From the NCBI GenBank assembly GCA_964629225.1, contig CAZVQC010000034.1, positions 1 through 11,059 of the forward strand: a stretch of DNA of 11,059 bases, read 5' to 3'. A program made the position numbers and the translations under genes. This document shows positions 5,419 through 11,059 of the stretch, one piece after another (positions within the stretch are counted from its first letter, which is position 1; each line of letters starts with the position of its first letter). This stretch comes from RUG14199 sp964629225 (GTDB lineage: Bacteria; Bacillota; Clostridia; Oscillospirales; CAG-272). Under the pieces are notes generated by a model. That model was not told the DNA's origin. It saw nothing but the letters and a program-made list of their open reading frames with translations, and ran no database searches.

Positions 5419-5449
5419 GAGGAACGGATCTGACGGAGATGATATGCGG

Positions 5450-5478
5450 TTGACAAAAGGGAAGATAGGTGGTATAAT
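5450..5478 (+). promoter_or_regulatory. Promoter of the acyl-CoA synthetase operon
   Basis: A perfect consensus: TTGACA (5450-5455), a 17-nt spacer, TATAAT (5473-5478). The expected start near 5485 leaves a leader of about 26 nt. Such a strong promoter implies repression; the TetR protein of the same operon is the natural candidate. Confidence 0.9.
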
Positions 5479-5510
5479 GTGAGCAGTTCTTACTTAATGG
5501 TGGTAATGCG

Positions 5511-7157
5511 ATGAATAACAAAGTCTACGATATCAGAGATATCACAAGTGTCAAAGACCTTTTTGAGAGCAGCGTGGAGCTGTTCGGTGAAAGGCCGGCG
5601 TTCCTTTCAAGAAACAAAGAGAAGATAACCAAGGTCACCTACGATAAGGCGGGGGAGGATGCTAAGAATTTTGCGGCGTACCTTAACTCCCTCGGACTTT
5701 CCGGCAAGAAGATCGGAGTTTCGGGGAGCAACTGTTACGAATGGGCATTGACCTATCTTACCGTTTGCAGCGGAGTGGGCATTATAATGCCCACCGATAA
5801 GGATCTGAACGGGGAGCAGCTGAGATTTGTTTTTGAAGATTCCGGTGCGTCTGCGGTGGTCTTTTCCGACAGTATGAAAGGAAAAGTCCAAGGGGCAGTC
5901 TCGGATGACTGCATACTTATCCCCTTCTCGGAGATATCTGAGTGCATTGAAAAAGGCAAGGCTCTCAGAGAGGCGGGAGACCGTTCCTATGAAGAACATC
6001 GGGTAGACCCCAAGGCGTTCGGGATACTCCTCTATACGTCGGGTACCATGGGCGTCGCAAAGGGTGTCATGCTCTCTCAGTACAACGTGGCGGTCAACGT
6101 GATGCAGGCCCTTCGCCGCACCGGGGTATCTCCCGATGACAGGGCTTTGTCCGTTTTGCCGCTCCATCACACGTACGAGTGCATGGCGGGCTTTTTGTCC
6201 TTCATCTATGCGGGGGCTTCGGTGGCATACAGTGCCTCTCTACGGACTCTCATGGGGGATTTTAAGGCCTTTGCCCCCACGGTGTTCGTAACGGTACCTC
6301 TTATCATGGACACCTTCTACAAGAATATCATGAAAAAATACAAGTCGGTGAAGGGCGGGCGTGCGCTCCTTTCCATGCAGACTGCCATGGCGGCGAAAAT
6401 GAAGCCTGCCGCAAGAAAGAAGATCTTCTCCACGGTGAATGAGGTTTTCGGCGGAAAGCTTCGGGCGTTTCTTTGCGGAGCGGCACCTCTTCCGAAGGAG
6501 ATGTTCGAGGCGTTCAGGATCTTCGGATTTGACGTGTTCGTAGGCTATGGGCTGACGGAGACCGCTCCCGTTTGCATGATGCACAGCGACGACTACGCGA
6601 ACCCCTCCGACGTGGGATATCCCATCAGCGGACTGCGTGCGAAGATCGTCGATGCGGATGCAAACGGCATCGGAGAGCTTGCGGTGAAGGGGCCTAACGT
6701 GATGATAGGCTACTATAACCAACCGGAAGAGACCGAAAAGGTACTTCGCGACGGTTGGTTCTACACGGGAGACCTTGCCCGACAGAATGAGAACGGTACT
6801 TATTCCATTACCGGCCGCATCAAGAGCATGATAGTGGCGGAAAACGGGAAAAAAATCTTTCCCGAGGAGCTTGAAAGCGAGTTGTCAAAGTATCCGCTCG
6901 TGGCGGAGTGTCTTGTGTTCCAAACTCCGGGTGGACGGCCGGGTGCGGTCACCGCATCCATCTATCCCGACGAGGAGGCTATGGCGACGGTGGACGACAG
7001 AGAAGGGGCAATTAAAGAGATAGTTGATGAGGTCAATAAAAAGTTTCCTCATTACAAGCACATCACCGATACTGTCATAAGAAGTGAGCCCTTCGAGAAG
7101 ACCACCACGAGAAAAATAAAAAGAAATGCCGAAGAGAACCTTCGGGGCGACAGATAA
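5511..7157 (+). CDS. AMP-binding long-chain acyl-CoA synthetase-like enzyme
   Basis: A 548-residue member of the adenylate-forming (ANL) superfamily, expected to activate a fatty acid with ATP to acyl-AMP and then load it onto CoA. Core motifs occur in order: P-loop YTSGTMGVAKG (175-185), GYGLTET (345-351), YTGD with Asp421 (418-421), hinge GRIKSM (435-440), and the C-terminal lysine region TTRKIKR with probable catalytic Lys535. Layout and length resemble FadD-type long-chain ligases, but chain length and acceptor (CoA or acyl carrier protein) cannot be decided. There is no signal peptide. The Shine-Dalgarno is modest (GGTGG, 7 nt before ATG). It is the first gene of an operon: the small membrane protein starts 13 nt after its stop, then tetR. 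Confidence 0.9.
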   Translation: MNNKVYDIRDITSVKDLFESSVELFGERPAFLSRNKEKITKVTYDKAGEDAKNFAAYLNSLGLSGKKIGVSGSNCYEWALTYLTVCSGVGIIMPTDKDLNGEQLRFVFEDSGASAVVFSDSMKGKVQGAVSDDCILIPFSEISECIEKGKALREAGDRSYEEHRVDPKAFGILLYTSGTMGVAKGVMLSQYNVAVNVMQALRRTGVSPDDRALSVLPLHHTYECMAGFLSFIYAGASVAYSASLRTLMGDFKAFAPTVFVTVPLIMDTFYKNIMKKYKSVKGGRALLSMQTAMAAKMKPAARKKIFSTVNEVFGGKLRAFLCGAAPLPKEMFEAFRIFGFDVFVGYGLTETAPVCMMHSDDYANPSDVGYPISGLRAKIVDADANGIGELAVKGPNVMIGYYNQPEETEKVLRDGWFYTGDLARQNENGTYSITGRIKSMIVAENGKKIFPEELESELSKYPLVAECLVFQTPGGRPGAVTASIYPDEEAMATVDDREGAIKEIVDEVNKKFPHYKHITDTVIRSEPFEKTTTRKIKRNAEENLRGDR

Positions 7158-7163
7158 GAGAGG
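7158..7163 (+). promoter_or_regulatory. Ribosome binding site that decides the start of the small membrane protein
   Basis: GAGAGG, 7 nt before the ATG at 7171. An in-frame ATG at 7126 lies inside the acyl-CoA synthetase gene without a comparable site, so the shorter 51-residue product is preferred. Confidence 0.75.
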
Positions 7164-7170
7164 TAAAGAA

Positions 7171-7326
7171 ATGAAAAACGGAAAAAAGAAGAATTCTTTG
7201 ATAGCGGCTCTCGCCATTACGGGAGCGTTCATAACGGCTCTCGTTGCGGTGACAGTCTATTTTAAGAGTATGTTGAAGAACGTGCTGCTTAAGGAAGGCT
7301 TTGACTTTGACGGCTTCGATGACTGA
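7171..7326 (+). CDS. 51-residue single-span membrane protein
   Basis: I recognise no family. A lysine-rich N-terminus (KNGKKKN, 2-8) precedes one hydrophobic helix (about 9-31, LIAALAITGAF to VAVTVYF). A short amphipathic stretch follows, then an acidic, phenylalanine-rich tail (EGFDFDGFDD, 42-51). By the positive-inside rule the N-terminus should be cytoplasmic and the acidic tail outside. It lies between the acyl-CoA synthetase and tetR: 13 nt after the former, and its TGA shares one base with the tetR ATG. The tetR gene lacks its own ribosome site, so translating this small gene probably drives TetR production. A role in membrane or fatty-acid sensing is a guess. Confidence 0.7.
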   Translation: MKNGKKKNSLIAALAITGAFITALVAVTVYFKSMLKNVLLKEGFDFDGFDD

Positions 7327-7895
7327 TGAGGACCGCAAGAACGGAAAACAGGGAAAAGTTTCTCTTAGCCGCCATTGAGGAGCTTCGTGAGCACGGAGTC
7401 GCGGACTTTTCGGTGAGAAGGGTCGCCATAGATTGCGGTGTCTCAAGCGGAGCTCCATACCGTCATTTTGCGGACAAGAACGAGCTTATTTTTGAGTCGA
7501 TGAGGTACGTTAACGGCATTTGGCGTCGGCAGGTCGAACCGATACTTGAGGGGGATCTGACGTACCGGGAGAAGATAGTTACTATCGGTATGAAATACGT
7601 GGATTTTCTCTGCCGACATCCGGAATATTTGACGATACTGACCCTCAGCGACTCGGGAATGACGGAGAGGCAAAAGCGGGAGAAGGCCATGATAAGCGAG
7701 AGCATAACGGAACTTATCGACCGCTATTGCGAAAGTGTCGGAATGCCGGAGGATGTGAAAGTAAGAAAGGCCTACGTGTTCCGCTCTCTCCTTATCGGCG
7801 GAGCGTGGATGCTTTCGTCCGGAGTCTTTGAGAGTGACGAGAAGACCTTTTCCATGATAAGAAACTCGATATCAAGAGAGTTTGATATCGATTGA
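7326..7895 (+). CDS. TetR-family transcriptional regulator
   Basis: A 189-residue DNA-binding repressor. The N-terminal helix-turn-helix covers about 9-55, with the hallmark stretch FSVRRVAIDCGVSSGAPYRHF (28-48). The helical C-terminal half should bind a ligand and dimerise. The start ATG overlaps the preceding TGA by one base (TGATG), and no Shine-Dalgarno is present, so expression depends on translational coupling. As the last gene of an acyl-CoA synthetase operon it probably senses an acyl-CoA or fatty acid and represses the operon promoter at 5450, possibly also the divergent hydrolase; this is inference from position. A strong terminator hairpin starts 5 nt after the stop. Confidence 0.88.
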   Translation: MRTARTENREKFLLAAIEELREHGVADFSVRRVAIDCGVSSGAPYRHFADKNELIFESMRYVNGIWRRQVEPILEGDLTYREKIVTIGMKYVDFLCRHPEYLTILTLSDSGMTERQKREKAMISESITELIDRYCESVGMPEDVKVRKAYVFRSLLIGGAWMLSSGVFESDEKTFSMIRNSISREFDID

Positions 7896-7900
7896 GAATG

Positions 7901-7932
7901 AGAAAGCCCGATGGGAGACCGCCGGGCTTTCT
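7901..7932 (+). terminator. Terminator hairpin of the acyl-CoA synthetase operon
   Basis: AGAAAGCCCGATGG (7901-7914) pairs with CCGCCGGGCTTTCT (7919-7932) with one mismatch and a GAGA tetraloop. The T run lies in the stem's 3' arm (CTTTCT), 5 nt downstream of the tetR stop. Confidence 0.75.
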
Positions 7933-7944
7933 GAGCGAAGACAA

Positions 7945-7959
7945 GCGCAGTATCTGCGC
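7945..7959. repeat. Perfect small hairpin between two terminators
   Basis: GCGCAG (7945-7950) and CTGCGC (7954-7959) pair perfectly around TAT. There is no adjacent T run. It sits between the two facing terminators. Confidence 0.6.
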
Positions 7960-7962
7960 AGT

Positions 7963-7993
7963 AAAAGACCCGACGGGTGACCGTCGGGCTTTT
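7963..7993. terminator. Terminator of the glnN-lipoprotein operon
   Basis: CCCGACGG (7969-7976) and CCGTCGGG (7981-7988) pair perfectly around a GTGA tetraloop, flanked by A4 on the left and T4 on the right. It lies 4 nt past the lipoprotein stop on the minus strand and could also back up termination of the plus-strand operon. Confidence 0.85.
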
Positions 7994-7997
7994 CGTC

Positions 7998-8444
7998 TTA
8001 TTCTGCCTCCGTATTTGCGGAAGCGGTGGATTCAAGTGCGCCCACCTCGGCAGCCATAGGCTCGATGATCTCAAAGAGTTCGGGGCAGGTGATCTTGTAC
8101 TTGAAGGTCTCCTTGTTATCGGGAGTTGCGGATACGTTGAACTGACCGTTTCCGATGTATTTCAGCAAAAATACTCCGGAGGGGTCGGTCTCCGTGACGA
8201 CGGCGATGCTCCAATAAGTTCTGACGTTTTCCGCTTCTTCTTCGGTCTCTCCGGCGCCGTTGTAGGCTTTTACTACGGCCGCAACGGTCTCGTCATCGAA
8301 TTTGTCGGGCTTGATCTTGTATGCGCCGGTAACGAGGACGTTTGCGGAATCGTCGATGGGGATGAGCTTATGGGGCTTTCCGCAGGCACAGAGGGCTGTG
8401 AGAAGAAGGGCTGCTACGCAGAAAAGGGCTGTTATTTTTTTCAT
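7998..8444 (-). CDS. Small lipoprotein, function unknown
   Basis: A 148-residue secreted lipoprotein. A lysine start (MKKITA) is followed by a hydrophobic core (about 5-18) and a lipobox LCAC with lipidated Cys21. The mature part is small and polar, with likely beta strands (SIAVVTETDPSGVFLLKYIG at about 79-98) and a low-complexity Ala/Ser/Glu tail. I recognise no domain. AAAGGAA lies 6 nt before the ATG. It begins 37 nt after the glnN stop, with no terminator or promoter seen between them, so it is probably read from the glnN promoter. Whether it has any link to nitrogen metabolism is unknown; it may simply be carried along. Confidence 0.82.
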   Translation of the reverse strand: MKKITALFCVAALLLTALCACGKPHKLIPIDDSANVLVTGAYKIKPDKFDDETVAAVVKAYNGAGETEEEAENVRTYWSIAVVTETDPSGVFLLKYIGNGQFNVSATPDNKETFKYKITCPELFEIIEPMAAEVGALESTASANTEAE

Positions 8445-8481
8445 TTTGAGTTCCTTTCGCTTCGGTTTTCTGTTCTGTGGG

Positions 8482-10578
8482 TCATATCAACCCGAAAAGC
8501 ATCTCGCCGTAAGAGGGGAAGGGCCAGCGTTTTTTGTCGGTCACCTCTTCAAGAGCATCGGCAAAGCGCCTTGCTTGCTTCATGGCGGGTATCACCGCAT
8601 CACGGCAAAAAGCGGCGGCATTTTCCATGTTCGAGAGGGAGTGGAGTGTTCTTGAAACGCTTTCAAGCTTCAGTACCGCCTCGCTGAGGGAATAATTGAG
8701 GGATGCTATCTTTTCCGCAAGCCGCCTGTCAACGGTCACTGCGGAGCCGATGCCAACCTGCTCTGCAGACAGCACCGCATCGGTAATATCCTTCAAGTTT
8801 CCGATGGATGCAGGAAGTATCGACCGGTTGATCATACCCACCATGGTGTCGGCCTCGATGCCGATGACCGTCACGTAGTTTTCGAGGAGTATCTCACGTC
8901 TTGAATGGAGTTCCTTCTCCGTGAAGATACGGTGCTTTTCAAAGAGTTTTACGTTCTTTTCATCCGTGAGGTGGGGAAGCGCATCGGCTGAGGTGGGATA
9001 GTTTGTAAGACCGCGCCTTGCAGCCTCCTTTACCCAATCCTCCGTGTAGCCGTTACCGCTGTAGATGATACGGCGGTGCTTTTTTATCGATTCCTTGATC
9101 ACTTCGTTGAGCTTCGCCTCAAAATCCTCGGCACCCTCAAGGGCATCTGCGAACTTTTCAAGCTCCTCTGCCACTATCGTATTGAGCACCGTAATGGGAC
9201 CTGCTACGGAGAGGGCAGAGCCGGGCATTCTGAATTCGAACTTGTTTCCGGTGAAGGCAAAGGGAGAGGTCCTGTTGCGGTCGGAGGAATCCTTCGGGAA
9301 ACGGGGCAGAACGTGAGCGCCTATCTTCAGCACCGGCGCCTCTTCGTCCTTGTAGCTGGTGCCGTTTTCAATTGCATCGAGCACGGCGCAAAGCTCGTCA
9401 CCGAGAAATACCGAAATAATAGCGGGAGGAGCCTCGGATGCGCCGAGACGGCAGTCATTACCTGCGGTGGCAACGGTGATGCGAAGAGCCTCCTGATACT
9501 CGTCCACAGCGGCGAGAACTGCCGCAAGGAAGACGAGAAATTGAGCATTTTCGCCCGGTGTCTTTCCGGGGTCGAAAAGATTCTGACCGTTGTTGGTGGT
9601 AAGAGACCAGTTGTTGTGCTTGCCGCTTCCGTTGACTCCCTCGAAGGGCTTTTCGTGAAGGAGGCAGATAAGGCCGTGCCTGGATGCTACGTTCTTCATA
9701 ACGTCCATCATGATCTGGTTGTGGTCGCAGGCGATATTTGCGGTGGTGAACATGGGAGCAAGTTCGTGCTGAGCGGGAGCGGCTTCATTGTGTTCCGTCT
9801 TCGCACAGACTCCAAGTCTCCAAAGAGTCTCGTCCAGATCGTCCATAAAAGCCTTGACCGCCGGCTTTATAGAGCCGAAATAATGGTCATTGAGCTGCTG
9901 ACCCTTGGGGGGCTTCGCTCCGAAGAGCGTCCTGCCGGTGTAGATAAGGTCGGGACGGCGCTTGTAATCCTCTTTTCTTACGAGGAAGTACTCTTGCTCC
10001 GCTCCGAGGGTGGGAATGACCCTTTTCGTGGTCTCGTCTCCGAAGAGACGGAGGATCCTGAGTGCCTGTTTGCCTATCACCTCAATGGATCTTAAAAGAG
10101 GAGTTTTCTTGTCAAGAGATTCTCCCCCGTAGGAGCAAAAGGCAGTGGGGATGCAAAGAACATTGTTCCTTATGAAAGCATAGGAGGTGGGATCCCACGC
10201 GGTGTAGCCCCTCGCCTCAAAGGTAGCCCTCAGTCCTCCGCTTGGGAAACTGGAGGCATCCGGCTCCCCTTTTATCAGTTCTTTTCCGGAGAATTGAGTG
10301 ATGGCGGTGCCGTTCTCGGCGGGGTGGACGAAGCTGTCGTGCTTCTCGGCGGTTATGCCAGTCATAGGCTGAAACCAGTGCGTGTAGTGGGTTGCACCGT
10401 TTTCAACTGCCCAGTCCTTCATAGCCTCGGCAACGGCAGTTGCCACGGTGATATCAAGGGACCGCCCCATCTCTATGGTCTTTTTCAGCCTGTTGTAGAT
10501 GTCCTCCGGCAAGCGCTCACTCATTACTTTGTCGTTAAAAACGTCAATGCCGAAAAGACGAGTAATTTTGTCTTCCAT
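8482..10578 (-). CDS. glnN: Glutamine synthetase type III
   Basis: Makes glutamine from glutamate, ammonia and ATP; the main ammonia-assimilating enzyme of many anaerobes. Its 698 residues match the large GSIII class (about 700), not GSI (about 450). Motifs in order: GAEQEYFLV (192-200) with metal-binding glutamates, TEHNEAAPAQHELAP (261-275), the ATP/glutamate-binding GVNGSGKHNNWSL (314-326), and RNRTSPFAF (434-442) followed by FEFR (447-450). From family knowledge GSIII forms a dodecamer of two hexameric rings. The ATG at 10578 has only a weak ribosome site (GACGG). The promoter at 10610-10638 is strong. A lipoprotein gene follows 37 nt downstream. I see no glutamine riboswitch or T-box in the short leader. 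A long antisense frame (9076-10095) is discounted. Confidence 0.96.
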   Translation of the reverse strand: MEDKITRLFGIDVFNDKVMSERLPEDIYNRLKKTIEMGRSLDITVATAVAEAMKDWAVENGATHYTHWFQPMTGITAEKHDSFVHPAENGTAITQFSGKELIKGEPDASSFPSGGLRATFEARGYTAWDPTSYAFIRNNVLCIPTAFCSYGGESLDKKTPLLRSIEVIGKQALRILRLFGDETTKRVIPTLGAEQEYFLVRKEDYKRRPDLIYTGRTLFGAKPPKGQQLNDHYFGSIKPAVKAFMDDLDETLWRLGVCAKTEHNEAAPAQHELAPMFTTANIACDHNQIMMDVMKNVASRHGLICLLHEKPFEGVNGSGKHNNWSLTTNNGQNLFDPGKTPGENAQFLVFLAAVLAAVDEYQEALRITVATAGNDCRLGASEAPPAIISVFLGDELCAVLDAIENGTSYKDEEAPVLKIGAHVLPRFPKDSSDRNRTSPFAFTGNKFEFRMPGSALSVAGPITVLNTIVAEELEKFADALEGAEDFEAKLNEVIKESIKKHRRIIYSGNGYTEDWVKEAARRGLTNYPTSADALPHLTDEKNVKLFEKHRIFTEKELHSRREILLENYVTVIGIEADTMVGMINRSILPASIGNLKDITDAVLSAEQVGIGSAVTVDRRLAEKIASLNYSLSEAVLKLESVSRTLHSLSNMENAAAFCRDAVIPAMKQARRFADALEEVTDKKRWPFPSYGEMLFGLI

Positions 10579-10609
10579 AAAATCGACCGTCTTCGTGTAG
10601 TTTTCTTAC

Positions 10610-10638
10610 AGTATAATAAAAAATGGCGCATCTGTCAA
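10610..10638 (-). promoter_or_regulatory. glnN promoter
   Basis: Minus strand: TTGACA (10633-10638), a 17-nt spacer, then TATACT (10610-10615). Only about 25 nt separate the expected start from the ATG, so regulation is probably at initiation rather than through a leader RNA. Confidence 0.85.
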
Positions 10639-10664
10639 GTAGAAGCTGCAATGCTGTTGCTCCA

Positions 10665-10697
10665 TTTCGGAAAAACTCCCCCCAAAAAGCACCGAAA
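10665..10697. repeat. Short inverted repeat around a C6/A5 tract
   Basis: TTTCGG (10665-10670) and CCGAAA (10692-10697) flank a 21-nt segment containing A5, C6 and A5. It lies just upstream of the glnN -35 box on the minus strand, where an operator could sit. No known regulator site is recognised. Confidence 0.35.
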
Positions 10698-10712
10698 ACC
10701 CTATTTTGATGC

Positions 10713-10753
10713 AAAAAGAGCCCACCGAACGGGCGCGTATCCCGCCGATGGGC
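10713..10753 (-). terminator. Minus-strand terminator upstream of glnN
   Basis: GCCCACCG (10720-10727) pairs with CGATGGGC (10746-10753), with inner CGGG/CCCG (10730-10733, 10741-10744). The one mismatch becomes a G-U pair only in minus-strand RNA, where T5 (10713-10717) follows. No protein gene lies upstream of it on this strand within the window. Confidence 0.65.
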
Positions 10754-10876
10754 AAGTGAGACCGAAAACGGCAAGCTTCAATTGATGCCTGCCGTTTTTC
10801 GGATCTTTCCCACTAAAGAGCACTTGTTTCCCTTAAAAAACAGAATAATTAAGGGAAGGACGATCGTGTCCTCATT
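10713..10876 (-). ncRNA. Candidate structured small RNA between glnN and tRNA-Thr
   Basis: Read on the minus strand, four hairpins follow in series. They are AGGAC/GTCCT (10857-10872), a perfect 9-bp TTCCCTTAA/TTAAGGGAA (10828-10857), CCGAAAACGGCA/TGCCGTTTTTCGG (10762-10802), and the terminator at 10713-10753. CAAGTG (10753-10758) can also pair with CACTTG (10821-10826), enclosing the third hairpin. A possible promoter is TTGTCA (10905-10910) with TATATT (10884-10889), but its spacer is only 15 nt. It does not match the T-box, 6S or common riboswitch signatures I know. The 5' end is a guess. Confidence 0.35.
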
Positions 10877-10940
10877 TCAGTCGAATATAGCGGGCCGGTC
10901 TGCCTGACAAATTTTGCAAATAAAAAAGTTTCAAAAAGTG

Positions 10941-10969
10941 TTGACAACTGCGGTTTCATGTGATATAAT
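10941..10969 (+). promoter_or_regulatory. tRNA-Thr(TGT) promoter
   Basis: A perfect consensus: TTGACA (10941-10946), a 17-nt spacer, TATAAT (10964-10969). It is preceded by spaced A/T tracts (10909-10939) typical of an UP element. Confidence 0.92.
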
Positions 10970-11007
10970 AACTTTCGCCGTAGAAAGAGCGGCACAATAA
11001 AGCATTT

Positions 11008-11059
11008 GCTGGTGTGGCTCAATGGCAGAGCAGCTGATTTGTAATCAGCAGGTTGTTGG
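11008..11059 (+). tRNA. tRNA-Thr, anticodon TGT (3' part cut by the window end)
   Basis: The 5' acceptor strand is GCTGGTG (11008-11014), the D stem GCTC/GAGC. The anticodon stem GCTGA/TCAGC encloses TTTGTAA, giving anticodon TGT (Thr codon ACA and relatives). The sequence ends in the 5' strand of the T stem, so the acceptor 3' strand and CCA are not visible. It is the second threonine tRNA in the window. Confidence 0.88.

Noticed and set aside
9076..10095. 339-codon open frame on the plus strand opposite glnN
   Set aside because: It is antisense to the GSIII catalytic core, with no ribosome site or recognisable family.
10579..10760. T-box, glutamine riboswitch or 6S RNA in front of glnN
   Set aside because: No T-box GGUGG sequence or other signature I know was found, the glnN leader is only about 25 nt, and the ends of the hairpin region do not pair as in 6S RNA.
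1..11059. CRISPR array, insertion sequence or prophage boundary
   Set aside because: No regularly spaced direct repeats, transposase, integrase or duplicated tRNA end was seen.

Overview
The window looks like a chromosomal stretch of a Clostridia-type Bacillota. The evidence is a type III glutamine synthetase, a clostridial-style ATP phosphofructokinase, small papain-like and DUF4186 proteins common in gut clostridia, strong Shine-Dalgarno sites, and sigma-A promoters that nearly all have 17-bp spacers. The genus cannot be fixed from the sequence alone. No phage, transposon, rRNA or CRISPR array is visible.

Layout. Positions 1-250 hold a GC-rich, palindrome-containing intergenic repeat. Three minus-strand genes follow, reading from 2180 down to 471: an acidic hypothetical protein with a tetrapeptide repeat, a DUF4186 protein, and a YiiX/YebB-like permuted papain-fold protein. 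The last may be preceded by a tiny coupled ORF. Divergent from these is a stand-alone class III Fic protein (2436-3026), then pfkA (3289-4353). Next come a tRNA-Thr(GGT) and a convergent alpha/beta hydrolase (4645-5334) that shares a bidirectional terminator with the tRNA. Divergent from the hydrolase is a three-gene operon (5511-7895): a long-chain acyl-CoA synthetase-like enzyme, a 51-residue single-span membrane protein and a TetR-family regulator. A cluster of three hairpins at 7901-7993 separates it from a convergent minus-strand operon, type III glutamine synthetase glnN (8482-10578) followed by a lipoprotein (7998-8444). The 429-nt gap right of glnN contains the glnN promoter and a run of hairpins ending in a minus-strand terminator, so a small structured RNA is possible. 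The window ends inside a second threonine tRNA, anticodon TGT.

How they work together. The genes are mostly housekeeping (glycolysis, ammonia assimilation, fatty-acid activation, translation) with small accessory units between. The clearest functional groupings are acyl-CoA synthetase/small membrane protein/TetR, which is probably autoregulated, and glnN with its lipoprotein. I found no convincing new multi-gene system. The best leads are the structured region upstream of glnN, the Fic protein with an altered inhibitory motif, the tetrapeptide-repeat protein, the leaderless mini-ORF, and the small membrane protein coupled to tetR.
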